The translations under genes were made by a program, and so were the position numbers. This document shows positions 1 through 7,545 of a stretch of 64,000 nt of DNA, in pieces (within the stretch, counting starts at the first letter, position 1; the number at the start of each line of letters is the position of its first letter). The DNA is from Dyella dinghuensis (GTDB lineage: Bacteria > Pseudomonadota > Gammaproteobacteria > Xanthomonadales > Rhodanobacteraceae). The notes under the pieces are model-generated. The model was not told where the DNA came from, searched no databases, and was given only the letters and a program-made list of their open reading frames with translations. The DNA lies in contig NZ_RYZR01000001.1 in assembly GCF_003977615.1 (NCBI RefSeq), forward strand, positions 1 through 64,000. The letters are read 5' to 3'.

Positions 1-2
1 CC

Positions 3-392
3 GTGCTGGCGTGGTTGGGCAGCGAGAAAGGCATCGTGGCAACACCGCACGCTCAGCGCAGCGTGGCGCGCCTGCTGGTGCGGTTTGTCGACGGTGCGCC
101 GTTGAACCTCATCCAGTTGCTCGACACGGTAGAGCAGTCGCTGGGTACGCCGGTGCAGACGGCGGTCAAACGCGAAGACGAACAGGCTTTCGCACTCGCC
201 AATGGCAGCAACCTGATGTTCTGCGAAGACGCAGCCCGCCGCATCCAGCGTGCGCTCGATGCCGATAAGAGCATCGCCGATTTCCACGTTCGCCTCGAAC
301 ACCAGGAAAGTCTGCATCCGCACGATGCGGTGGCTTACGCCAGCAAAGGTGTCGAGGGCGGATACGGCGCAGAGCGTCCGAAATCGCGTTAA
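3..392 (+). CDS. Hypothetical protein, probably 5'-truncated by the window edge
   Basis: An open frame enters at the first bases of the window and stops at 392. A GTG lies at position 3, but the frame is open to the window edge, so the true start may lie outside. The 129 visible residues are soluble in character, with no signal peptide, membrane segment or catalytic motif I can name. The C-terminal end is Gly/Lys/Arg-rich. The next gene on the same strand is a lipoprotein 50 bases downstream. I do not recognise the family and assign no function. Confidence 0.55.
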   Translation: MLAWLGSEKGIVATPHAQRSVARLLVRFVDGAPLNLIQLLDTVEQSLGTPVQTAVKREDEQAFALANGSNLMFCEDAARRIQRALDADKSIADFHVRLEHQESLHPHDAVAYASKGVEGGYGAERPKSR

Positions 393-443
393 GCCGGTAA
401 GGCGGCTACCATGGTGAATTCGCATCGTGGATCAGGAATTCGC

Positions 444-878
444 GTGAAGATTCGTTTTGGCCTTTTGATGTTCGGCGCCGTCGCGCTGGCCGGTTGCAGC
501 TGGATGCCCCATTTCGGGAAGAGCAAGCCGCCCGTGCAGGAAACGCTGATGAAGTCGCTGACGGGCGAAGTGGATTTCAGCGCGGTGTCGTCATTGCCAC
601 CCGATGCGGTGCTTGAAGTGACCCTCTCCGACGTCAGTCGTCAGGATGCTCCGGCACGTGTCATCGCCAACGACACCATCTCTCCGGTCGGCGCTTCCCC
701 GGCGAGCTTCGTGCTGACATACGAACCGAAGGATCTTGGCGACGGCGTGGACTTCGCCGTATCGGCACGCATCCATCAAGGCGGCAAGTTGCTGGCCATC
801 AGCGACACGCGCGTGAGCGTTTTGGGACGCTCGGGTAACGCTGGTCCGGTACAAGTGGTCTTGACGCCTGTTCAATGA
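444..878 (+). CDS. YbaY-like lipoprotein
   Basis: A small outer-envelope lipoprotein of about 144 residues. From the GTG at 444 the protein starts with a basic n-region, a hydrophobic stretch and a lipobox ending Leu-Ala-Gly-Cys, so it should be lipidated on that Cys. The following domain has the pattern of the YbaY / type III secretion lipoprotein chaperone family: a beta-sandwich with Ala-Val-Leu-Glu-Val-Thr-Leu-Ser-Asp and a later Gly-Gly-Lys-Leu-Leu-Ala-Ile-Ser-Asp. An ATG at 411 is in frame, but it would bury the signal peptide behind eleven extra residues. Its partner is unknown; the family name does not imply a secretion system here. Confidence 0.75.
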   Translation: MKIRFGLLMFGAVALAGCSWMPHFGKSKPPVQETLMKSLTGEVDFSAVSSLPPDAVLEVTLSDVSRQDAPARVIANDTISPVGASPASFVLTYEPKDLGDGVDFAVSARIHQGGKLLAISDTRVSVLGRSGNAGPVQVVLTPVQ

Positions 879-887
879 ACAGGCGTC
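863..887. terminator. Hairpin between convergent genes
   Basis: A perfect 12-bp inverted repeat with a one-base spacer overlaps the lipoprotein stop codon and lies just before the stop of the opposing dihydroorotase gene. It has no long T tract on either side. A bidirectional transcription barrier is therefore inferred from its position between convergent genes rather than from a textbook U run. Confidence 0.5.
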
Positions 888-908
888 GTCGTTCATTCGG
901 TTGGGCGC

Positions 909-2246
909 TTATCGGTCGAATGTCAGCCGCTGACCACGCACCGCATCGTTTACCGTCGAACCGTCCCACACGCGCTGTCCGTTGACGAACGTCATCGCAA
1001 TCGAGCTGCTGAACGTATAGCCCTCGAACGGCGACCAGCCGCATTTGGATAGCACTTCCTCGCGAACGACCGTATGCGGTTTGCGTGGATCGACCAGCGT
1101 GAGGTCGGCGGCGTAGCCTTCGCGCAGATAGCCGCGTTCGTGAACATTGAACAGCTGCGCAGGTGCGTGGCACACCGCTTCGACCACGCGTTCCAGCGTC
1201 AGCTTGCCTTCGGTTACGCGCTGAATCGCCGCTTGCAACGCGTACTGCACCAGCGGCAGGCCCGACGGCGCCTTGTCATAAAGCTGGGCTTTTTCTTCCA
1301 GCAAGTGCGGAGCATGGTCGGTCGCCAGCACGTCGATGCGACTTTCAGCGACAGCCTTGATGATCGCTTCGCGATCCGCCGCCGTTTTCACGGCCGGATT
1401 GCACTTGATCAGGAAACCCAGGCGTTCGTAGTCCTCATCGCTGAAATGCAGGAAATGCACGCAGGTTTCGGCGGTGATTTTCTTGCCCTTGATCGGGCCG
1501 GGCTGGAACAACGCCAGTTCGTCCGCGGTGGAGATATGCAGAACATGCAAGCGAGTGCCGTGCTTCTGCGCCAGTGAAATCGCCAGTCGCGTGGATTTGA
1601 TGCAGGCTTCGCGTGAGCGGATCAACGGGTGTTCGCGTGCGGGGATGTTGTCGCCGTACTTCTCATGCGCCTTGGCGAGATTGGCGTCGATCATCGGCGT
1701 GTCTTCGCAATGCGTGATGATCGGCGTCGGTGCATCGCGGAAAATGGCGTCCAGCGTTTCCGGGTTGTCCACCAGCATGTTGCCGGTGGATGCGCCCATG
1801 AACACCTTGATGCCCGGCGCGGCCTTCGGGTCCAGCGCGCGAATGGCTTCCAGGTTGTCGTTGCTGGCGCCCATATAGAAGGCGTAGTTCACCACCGACA
1901 CTTCCGCGGCACGGCTGTACTTGGCTTCCAGCGATTCGCGATCCAGTGCTGGCGGCTTGGTGTTGGGCATTTCCATGAAGCTGGTGATGCCGCCCGCCGC
2001 GCAAGCGCGGGATTCGTGAGCAATATCAGCCTTGTGCGTCAGTCCTGGTTCGCGGAAATGGACCTGGTCGTCGATCATGCCTGGCAGCAGCCACAGGCCG
2101 GTGGCATCGATCACCTGTTCGCCAGGACGCGCGTCCAGACTGTCGCCGATCTTCTCGATGCGGCCATTCTTCACACGCAGATCGGCGTGAAATCGGCGGC
2201 CTTCATTGACCAGTTCGGCGTTTTTTATCAGCCAGTCAGTGGACAT
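909..2246 (-). CDS. pyrC: Dihydroorotase
   Basis: Cytoplasmic amidohydrolase for the third step of de novo pyrimidine synthesis, carbamoyl-aspartate to dihydroorotate. The ATG at 2246 gives 445 residues and overlaps the end of yidD. The N-terminal metal motif reads [10 protein letters not shown] (residues 59-68), so Gln61 replaces the first His of the usual HxH. From memory this variant is typical of one dihydroorotase class in Bacteroidetes and Xanthomonads. The later Met-Pro-Asn-Thr and Ala-Thr-Asp-His-Ala-Pro-His motifs are intact. A D-hydantoinase/allantoinase-type role is less likely given the length and motifs. Confidence 0.88.
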   Translation of the reverse strand: MSTDWLIKNAELVNEGRRFHADLRVKNGRIEKIGDSLDARPGEQVIDATGLWLLPGMIDDQVHFREPGLTHKADIAHESRACAAGGITSFMEMPNTKPPALDRESLEAKYSRAAEVSVVNYAFYMGASNDNLEAIRALDPKAAPGIKVFMGASTGNMLVDNPETLDAIFRDAPTPIITHCEDTPMIDANLAKAHEKYGDNIPAREHPLIRSREACIKSTRLAISLAQKHGTRLHVLHISTADELALFQPGPIKGKKITAETCVHFLHFSDEDYERLGFLIKCNPAVKTAADREAIIKAVAESRIDVLATDHAPHLLEEKAQLYDKAPSGLPLVQYALQAAIQRVTEGKLTLERVVEAVCHAPAQLFNVHERGYLREGYAADLTLVDPRKPHTVVREEVLSKCGWSPFEGYTFSSSIAMTFVNGQRVWDGSTVNDAVRGQRLTFDR

Positions 2247-2505
2247 GCGAATCTCCAGGGTTACGGCAAGAGGGGAGGTGGAAATGTTCGGGAACCGGAT
2301 CGTTGCCGCCGGTGCACAGCGGCTGACAGCGTAATATGCGCCATCCTGCCAACACGCTTCCACGCCACGGACCGAAGCGTGTCACGGCAATCCGTGCATA
2401 ATCGGAGCAACTGGGGTAAAAGCGACAACGCTGTCCGAGCAGGGGGCTCATGAATCGCTTATAGACGCGAAGAAAGAATAGGATCAGTCGACTCACGGCG
2501 TTCAC
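2236..2505 (-). CDS. yidD: Membrane protein insertion efficiency factor YidD
   Basis: An 89-residue protein that assists YidC-dependent insertion of inner-membrane proteins. It shows the family signature: an N-terminal amphipathic/hydrophobic helix with Arg-Val-Tyr-Lys-Arg-Phe-Met-Ser-Pro, then [14 protein letters not shown], and a C-terminal Gly-Gly-Asn-Asp-Pro-Val-Pro. I take GTG 2505 as start; GTG 2496 is possible. In many genomes yidD lies in the rpmH-rnpA-yidD-yidC block. Here it is instead upstream of pyrC and overlaps its start by 11 bases, suggesting translational coupling. Confidence 0.85.
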   Translation of the reverse strand: MNAVSRLILFFLRVYKRFMSPLLGQRCRFYPSCSDYARIAVTRFGPWRGSVLAGWRILRCQPLCTGGNDPVPEHFHLPSCRNPGDSHVH

Positions 2506-2618
2506 GTTGCCGAAACTACCTGCGGCACTTAATGCGTGAGTATTCCAGAAGGATGGTTGCCGGTGTAAGCCTATTGAGCTATAACACCCGGCCGCCACGG
2601 CCAAAATGGTGAAGGTAA

Positions 2619-3671
2619 ATGGCGAAAACCACGCGTAATCCGTCCGCTGCCAAGAAGGCACCAAAAGGAAAGGCTGCGGGTAAGGGCAATGAAGCCAAGG
2701 TCAGCAAGGCCAAGGTCGCTCCAGCCAAGTCCGCGAAGAAAACCGCGCCTGCGAAAAAGGCTGCGGTGAAGAAAGCGCCGGCCAAAGCGGTCGCGAAGAA
2801 GGCCCCGCCAGCTAAGAAGGTCGTCGCCAAGAAACCCGCTCCAGCTCCCAAGCCGCAAACGAAGAAGGCCGAACCGGCCAAGAAAGTCGCCGCGCCGCCG
2901 CACGCCAAGCATGCTGCACCCGCAAAGCCGGCACCGGTAAAGAAAGTGGAAGAAAAAGTGGCCGCAAAGCCGGCGGCGAAGCCCGCACCGGCACCGGCCA
3001 AGCCAGCGCCCGCAAAGAAAGCCGCGGCACCAGCCTCATCGCACCAACCCAAGCACGCCGAACCTGCTCAGGCGACCCCCCGCCCCATTGGGGGCAAGGT
3101 AGCCAGCGCCGTCGGAACGACGGGAAAGGTGGCTTCGGCCACGGCGCATTCCTCGACCAAGCAACAGAAGACCCCGCAGTCCTCAATGAATAGTTCCGCT
3201 ACCACTCTCGACAATGGTGTAACCCGCGAAGACGGCCGCTACGCGCTGCCCACGACGACCAACATCGACCTTCCCAAGGGTTACCGTCCTTCCAATGACG
3301 AGGAGTACATGAATCCTCGTCACCTGGCCTATTTCCGCAACAAGCTCCGTGAATGGCGCGAGCAGCTGGTGGAAGAATCCCGCCAGACGATGGAAAACCT
3401 GCGCGACGAGGTGCGTGATGTTGGCGACGAAGCCGAACGCGCCACCCGCGAGACCGAAAACTCGCTCGAGCTTCGCACCCGCGACCGCTACCGCAAGCTG
3501 ATCTCCAAGATCGACAAGGCGCTGCGTCGTATTGAAGAGGGCCGTTATGGCTTCTGCGAAGAGACCGATGAGGAAATCGGTCTGGAGCGTCTCGATGCGC
3601 GTCCGATTGCTACGCTGTCGCTGGATGCGCAGGAGCGTCGCGAACATTTGCAGAAGCAGATGGGTGATTGA
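2619..3671 (+). CDS. dksA: DksA/TraR-family RNA polymerase-binding regulator with long Lys/Ala/Pro-rich tail
   Basis: Predicted regulator acting in the RNA polymerase secondary channel with ppGpp. Residues from about 231 form the DksA core: a coiled coil with the tip motif Asp-x-x-Asp-x-Ala (D267, D270, A272) and the zinc-finger region. Only the first of the four zinc Cys remains (C313); the other three positions are T316, S334 and A337. Residues 1-145 are an alternating Ala-Pro-Lys-Lys-Ala tail resembling histone H1 or AlgP, followed by a Ser/Thr/Gln-rich linker. At 350 residues it is more than twice the usual 150. Start ATG 2619 follows an AAGG. A strong terminator follows the gene. Confidence 0.85.
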   Translation: MAKTTRNPSAAKKAPKGKAAGKGNEAKVSKAKVAPAKSAKKTAPAKKAAVKKAPAKAVAKKAPPAKKVVAKKPAPAPKPQTKKAEPAKKVAAPPHAKHAAPAKPAPVKKVEEKVAAKPAAKPAPAPAKPAPAKKAAAPASSHQPKHAEPAQATPRPIGGKVASAVGTTGKVASATAHSSTKQQKTPQSSMNSSATTLDNGVTREDGRYALPTTTNIDLPKGYRPSNDEEYMNPRHLAYFRNKLREWREQLVEESRQTMENLRDEVRDVGDEAERATRETENSLELRTRDRYRKLISKIDKALRRIEEGRYGFCEETDEEIGLERLDARPIATLSLDAQERREHLQKQMGD

Positions 3672-3704
3672 TCGCGTCGGGGCGCGTTAGCGTTCTGAAA
3701 TGTA

Positions 3705-3735
3705 CAAAAGCCCCGTCGATGGACGGGGCTTTTTG
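3705..3735 (+). terminator. Rho-independent terminator after dksA
   Basis: A 9-bp GC-rich stem (AGCCCCGTC paired with GACGGGGCT) around a GATG loop, followed by a five-base T run, lies about 35 bases past the dksA stop. Confidence 0.9.
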
Positions 3736-3808
3736 TTTGTATGGGCTCAGTTTGTGAGTTAGTTGGGGTTTGCCGATCATCTTTTCCGGGTTCGCGCGAA
3801 CATTTTGA

Positions 3809-4040
3809 TATCGCGAGATTGCCGCTTGCGCAGCGGGCGTTTCGACTGCCTGCCGGCAGCCGGGTCACTTTTCTTTGTTGGCCCAAAGAAAAGTAACCCA
3901 AAGAAATGGCCTTAAAGGCTCACTGCAATGGCTGGATAGAAACCTGGAGGGCTTGTGCCCGCATGAGGCGTTACGTTTCAAATATGCCGCATCGCTACAC
4001 CGCAACACGCTGTGCTCTGAGGGCTTAGAGCATGATTTGC
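3809..4040 (+). repeat. Solo half of the composite inverted-repeat element
   Basis: The stretch carries the repeat core (AT-poor left part, the CTTTTCTTTG...CAAAGAAAAG palindrome, then ACCCAAAGAAATGGCC) followed by a type-1 tail with Lys-free non-coding sequence ending near CTGAGGGCTTAGAGC. The same core plus tail recurs at 4063 onwards and, inverted, at 61335-61570. No protein is supported here. It looks like half of the full element at 4063-4535, lying directly beside it. Confidence 0.75.
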
Positions 4041-4062
4041 ATGTTTCCAGTGAACATCTGGC

Positions 4063-4535
4063 ATCGCCAGTTTGCCGCCTACGCAGCGGGCGTTTCGTCT
4101 GCCTGCCGGCAGCCGAGTCACTTTTCTTTGTTGGCCCAAAGAAAAGTAACCCAAAGAAATGGCCTGAAAGGCTCGCGGCATTAGCTGGATAGAAACCCGA
4201 AAAGTTCGTAGCTACACGAAACGTTAGGTTCCAAATACGCCGTTCGGCTACACCGCAACGCGCTGTGGGCCTAAGGGCTCAAAGCGCACGGTTGTTGCGA
4301 TCTAGGCACGCGTCACACGCTTTAAGCCCTCACCGTTTGAGAGTCGCGGTATAGCGGGTTCGTGTAGGCAAGCACGCGAGATATTTGGCTGGTGGCGAAC
4401 TTCTATGCTTGTTGACCTCAACAACAAGAGCCTTAGAGGCCATTTCTTTGGGTTACTTTTCTTTGGGCCAGCAAAGAAAAGTGACTCGGGCCTCGGCAGA
4501 GGCACGAAACGCTCGCTGCGTAAGCGGCACACTCG
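4063..4535. repeat. Composite inverted-repeat element, copy 1 (about 470 bp)
   Basis: Two copies of an about 100-bp core face each other at the ends (4068-4165 forward and 4432-4530 reverse). They flank two different internal tails: type 1 (about 4190-4310) and, in reverse, type 2 (about 4310-4432). Read backwards, 61096-61570 shows the same order: core, tail 1, tail 2 reversed, core reversed. The core centres on CTTTTCTTTG-TTGGC-CAAAGAAAAG. No convincing ORF is contained. The architecture resembles a non-autonomous, MITE-like mobile element with long terminal inverted repeats. The 910-base gap 3672-4581 contains only the terminator and these repeats. Confidence 0.8.
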
Positions 4536-4581
4536 CGACAGCACAACACAAACGACCCAAGCGCAAACTCAAAAACGATAA

Positions 4582-5010
4582 CTACAACTGCGCAGCCGCA
4601 TAAGCCTTCAACTTCACCAACATCGCCGCCAACCCATTCGACCGCGTCGGCGACAAATGCTTCGCCAACCCAATCGTCTGAATAAACGTAGGTTCCGTCG
4701 CGACAATCTCCGCAGCAGAACGATCCGAATACACACGCAGCACCAGCGCGATCAACCCCGACACGATGGCCGAATCGCTGGTCGCTTCGAAATGCATGCG
4801 CGATGCATCGCCACTCGGCACCAGCCACACCATCGACTGGCAGCCGTGCACGCGGTATTCCTCGGTTTTGTATGCCTCGGGGAAAGGCGGAAGCTGCTTG
4901 CCGAGGTCGATCAGATATTGGTAGCGCTCGGTCCAGTCGCCGAAGAAGGCAAATTCGTCGGCGATATCCTGTTGGGCCTGTTCGGCGCTGGCGTTGGCAA
5001 TCATATTCAT
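4582..5010 (-). CDS. sufE: SufE-family cysteine desulfuration protein
   Basis: Cytoplasmic sulfur acceptor that takes persulfide sulfur from the cysteine desulfurase SufS and passes it to the SufBCD scaffold for Fe-S assembly. The 142-residue protein has the family layout, with the acceptor Cys57 in His-Gly-Cys-Gln-Ser-Met-Val-Trp and a C-terminal Arg-Ser-Asn-Gly-Leu segment. No suf operon is adjacent; cysS lies 48 bases upstream on the same strand, a cysteine-related neighbour. A CsdE assignment cannot be excluded from sequence alone. Confidence 0.87.
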   Translation of the reverse strand: MNMIANASAEQAQQDIADEFAFFGDWTERYQYLIDLGKQLPPFPEAYKTEEYRVHGCQSMVWLVPSGDASRMHFEATSDSAIVSGLIALVLRVYSDRSAAEIVATEPTFIQTIGLAKHLSPTRSNGLAAMLVKLKAYAAAQL

Positions 5011-5058
5011 GCGCCTATTATCGCGCGGATCGCCTGACTGCGCCGAAATCGCCGTCGG

Positions 5059-6435
5059 TCAATGCTTTACGACGCTCCAGCGCGTGCCCTGGGCGCCGTC
5101 TTCGATCACCACGCCCATGGCGCTCAATTCGTCGCGGATGGCGTCGGCACGGGCGAAATCGCGTGCGGCGCGTGCGCTGCGGCGTTCTTCCAACAGTGCT
5201 TCCACGCGGCTGGCGTCGACCGTATTGCCGCCTGCCTGCTTGAACCATGCTTCGGGATCGTCCTGCAAAAGACCCAGCACCAGACCGCCGCCGAGTAATG
5301 CCACTTTGTTGGCGGGCGAGGGCGTTTGCCGCGCGGTATCGGCAAGCATCGAGAGTTCGGCGAGCGCCTGCGGTGTATTCAGGTCATCGCATAGTGCAGC
5401 TTCGAGGCGCTCCGGCACAGGCAACGGCTGTGTCGTATCGATGGCGACGTCGTTGAGTTCGCGCAGTACGCGATACCAGCCATCGAGCGTGCTGATCGCC
5501 TGCGCGACCGCGGCGTCGGACCAATCCAACGGCTGGCGGTAATGGCCACGCAGCAGCAAAAGGCGCAGCGCTTCCGGCGGATGTTTTTTCACCAGCTCAT
5601 GCACGTGAAGTACGTTGCCCAGCGACTTGGACATCTTGCGGCCGTCGAACGTAAGCATGCCGTTGTGCATCCAGAAGCGCGCGAAGACCTTGCCGCCATG
5701 GGCACAGGTCGATTGTGCGATTTCGTTTTCGTGATGCGGGAAGAGCAGATCCGTGCCGCCGGCATGGATGTCGATGGTCTCGCCCAGATGCGCGGCGCTC
5801 ATGGCTGAGCATTCGATATGCCAACCAGGTCGCCCGCGGCCCCAGGGGCTATCCCAACCGGGAAGTTCCGGCGTGGAAGGTTTCCACAGCACGAAATCCA
5901 TAGGGTTCTTTTTGTAGGGCGCCACTTCCACGCGTGCGCCGGCGATCATGTCGTCGGTATCGCGGCCTGACAGCGCGCCATAGGCCGAGTACGAGTCCAC
6001 ATCGAACAAGACATGGCCGTCGGCAGCATAGGCGTGGCCGTTGGCGATCAGCGCCTGGATCATCGTGATGATCTGCGTGATATGCGCCGTGGCTTTGGGT
6101 TCGATATCGGGTGCAGCAATCCCCAGCGCGCCCATGTCGCCCCGATATACGTCGGTGAAGCGCTCGGTGATCTGGCTGATCGGCACGCCTTGTTCGAGCG
6201 CGGCGGCATTGATCTTGTCGTCTACGTCCGTGATGTTGCGGGCGTAAACCACACCCGGGTAATGGCGGCGCAACAGCTTCACCAGTACGTCGAAGACCAC
6301 CGGCCCGCGCGCATTGCCGATATGCACGTAGCTATACACCGTCGGTCCGCACAGATACACGGTCACCCGGTTCGGATCGAGCGGCGAAAACGGCTCGGTA
6401 CGGCGGCTGAGACTGTTGTAGAGCGAGATCGGCAT
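5059..6435 (-). CDS. cysS: Cysteinyl-tRNA synthetase
   Basis: Class I aminoacyl-tRNA synthetase that charges tRNA-Cys in the cytoplasm. Visible signatures are zinc ligand Cys29 in Tyr-Leu-Cys-Gly-Pro-Thr-Val, the HIGH motif as His-Ile-Gly-Asn (38-41), the zinc region Gly-Trp-His-Ile-Glu-Cys-Ser (204-210), His-His-Glu-Asn and KMSKS (267-271). The length of 458 is normal. The start ATG 6435 gives the standard Met-Pro-Ile-Ser-Leu-Tyr-Asn N-terminus. Likely co-transcribed with sufE downstream. Confidence 0.96.
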   Translation of the reverse strand: MPISLYNSLSRRTEPFSPLDPNRVTVYLCGPTVYSYVHIGNARGPVVFDVLVKLLRRHYPGVVYARNITDVDDKINAAALEQGVPISQITERFTDVYRGDMGALGIAAPDIEPKATAHITQIITMIQALIANGHAYAADGHVLFDVDSYSAYGALSGRDTDDMIAGARVEVAPYKKNPMDFVLWKPSTPELPGWDSPWGRGRPGWHIECSAMSAAHLGETIDIHAGGTDLLFPHHENEIAQSTCAHGGKVFARFWMHNGMLTFDGRKMSKSLGNVLHVHELVKKHPPEALRLLLLRGHYRQPLDWSDAAVAQAISTLDGWYRVLRELNDVAIDTTQPLPVPERLEAALCDDLNTPQALAELSMLADTARQTPSPANKVALLGGGLVLGLLQDDPEAWFKQAGGNTVDASRVEALLEERRSARAARDFARADAIRDELSAMGVVIEDGAQGTRWSVVKH

Positions 6436-6655
6436 GGTCTGTCCCGAGGTCGGTGAAGCGGGTTAGTCGATCATCTTAACAAGGTCCACGAGCCCTGCTG
6501 GGGACTCAAATAGCCAATCCCTTTGTAAAGCTGTGTATTGGCCCCTGAATGCGACATTTAGTTGCGGTACTTCTAAGCGTGGATTCAGCGTGAATTTGCT
6601 GCAATTTGAAGCATGCGCAAATTGCGCCCATTTCGCCCCACAGGGGGAGGTTTCA

Positions 6656-7240
6656 GTGAATAAGAAGATGCTGTTGGTTCCACTGCTTGCTCTGGCCGTC
6701 GTCTCGGCCGGCGCGGCAGCGCAGGACAGTGGTTATCCGCCGCCGCCCCCGCCGCCGGATGCTGGCGGTCCGCCGCCCGGTCCCGGCCCAGGCCCCCAGG
6801 GTGCGCCTGACAATGCGCACACTGCCTGGGCGGATGTGTTGCGCGTGGATCCGGTTTATGGCGTGGTACGCAGCGCGCAGCCGCAGTGCTACAACCAGCA
6901 AGTCGTGCAGCAGAATCCAGGTAATACCACTGCAGGCACCGTGCTTGGCGCGGTCGTCGGCGGCGTGCTTGGCAGCACCATTGGGCATGGTCGCGGCAAC
7001 ACGGCGGCTACCGTGGGTGGCGCGGTGATTGGCGGTGCGGTCGGTAACTCAGTCGCCAGCAATGGCAGCACCACGGTGAGCAATCAGACGGTCTGCCAGC
7101 AGGGCCAAGTGGTCGATCAGCGCCAGATCATCGGTTATGACGTCGAATACCGTTATCACGGTGACGTCTACATGTCCCGCTTGAGCTACGACCCGGGCGA
7201 GCGCCTGCGCGTGCGTGTGAGTGTTTCGCCGGCTGACTGA
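6656..7240 (+). CDS. Secreted glycine-zipper 2TM-domain protein
   Basis: A periplasmic or outer-membrane-associated protein of 194 residues. GTG 6656 is chosen because a GGGGAGG ribosome site lies just upstream and it gives a clean signal peptide ending Ala-Gly-Ala-Ala-Ala-Gln. After a Pro/Gly-rich linker, residues near 105-145 contain a glycine zipper (Gly-Ala-Val-Val-Gly-Gly-Val-Leu-Gly then Gly-Gly-Ala-Val-Ile-Gly-Gly-Ala-Val-Gly), as in the SlyB/RcpA-like family. Two Cys flank the zipper. A terminator follows. The exact role is unknown. Confidence 0.78.
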   Translation: MNKKMLLVPLLALAVVSAGAAAQDSGYPPPPPPPDAGGPPPGPGPGPQGAPDNAHTAWADVLRVDPVYGVVRSAQPQCYNQQVVQQNPGNTTAGTVLGAVVGGVLGSTIGHGRGNTAATVGGAVIGGAVGNSVASNGSTTVSNQTVCQQGQVVDQRQIIGYDVEYRYHGDVYMSRLSYDPGERLRVRVSVSPAD

Positions 7241-7262
7241 TTCATTCAGTCCGGTCATATCG

Positions 7263-7301
7263 AAGGCGATCGTGCCCCGGCACGGTCGCCTTTAATTTTT
7301 T
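7263..7301 (+). terminator. Rho-independent terminator after the glycine-zipper gene
   Basis: An 11-bp stem (AGGCGATCGTG with CACGGTCGCCT, one G-T wobble) around CCCCGG is followed by TTTAATTTTTT. It isolates the downstream arginine block from readthrough. Confidence 0.88.
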
Positions 7302-7302
7302 G

Positions 7303-7331
7303 TTGCGTGGCAGCGAAAATCCGGTCATCAT
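7303..7331 (+). promoter_or_regulatory. Candidate sigma70 promoter for the argF' leader
   Basis: TTGCGT (7303-7308) and CATCAT (7326-7331) are separated by 17 bases, just after the preceding terminator and about 26 bases before the leader ATG. Both boxes match the consensus only partly, so this is a positional inference. Confidence 0.3.
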
Positions 7332-7356
7332 GGATATTCAACCACCCGGAACACTC

Positions 7357-7461
7357 ATGTCCGCAGCCGTCTATACCGCTACCGTGTTTACCAGCGCCCG
7401 CATGGCTGCTGGGATGACATCGCGTGCGCGTCGACCGCTGGACCGACATTTGGCCGGGTAG
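7357..7461 (+). CDS. Putative 34-residue Arg-containing leader peptide of the arg operon
   Basis: A short ORF, ATG 7357 to TAG 7459-7461, lies between the upstream terminator and argF'. It contains five Arg codons, four of them clustered near the end (positions 23, 25, 26 and 30: CGT, CGT, CGA, CGA). Its last codons and stop overlap the sequence GGCCGGGT (7452-7459), which can pair with the 5' arm of the following terminator. The ribosome site is weak (CCGGAA). This is the layout of a transcription-attenuation leader peptide. The function is inferred, not shown, and a chance ORF remains possible. Confidence 0.5.
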   Translation: MSAAVYTATVFTSARMAAGMTSRARRPLDRHLAG

Positions 7462-7522
7462 GCTGTCGCCACGTTGCATGTGTATTACGACGACAAAACC
7501 CGGCCCTTGCGCCGGGTTTTTT
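7452..7522 (+). promoter_or_regulatory. Putative attenuator (antiterminator/terminator switch) before argF'
   Basis: The terminator stem pairs AACCCGGC (7497-7504) with GCCGGGTT (7511-7518) and ends in a six-base T run, 23 bases before the argF' start. The upstream octamer GGCCGGGT (7452-7459) is the exact complement of ACCCGGCC (7498-7505), so pairing there excludes the terminator. The octamer overlaps the leader ORF stop codon. A ribosome at the stop would mask it and favour termination, whereas one stalled on the Arg codons would leave it free. That logic matches classical amino-acid attenuation. Confidence 0.6.
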
Positions 7523-7545
7523 GCTTTTTCGGAATGGAGTTAACG

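Noticed and set aside
3809-4535. Short open frames in the repeats, and the idea of a CRISPR-like array
   Set aside because: The frames recur only because the repeat recurs, lack ribosome sites, and the units are long inverted elements without short regular spacers.
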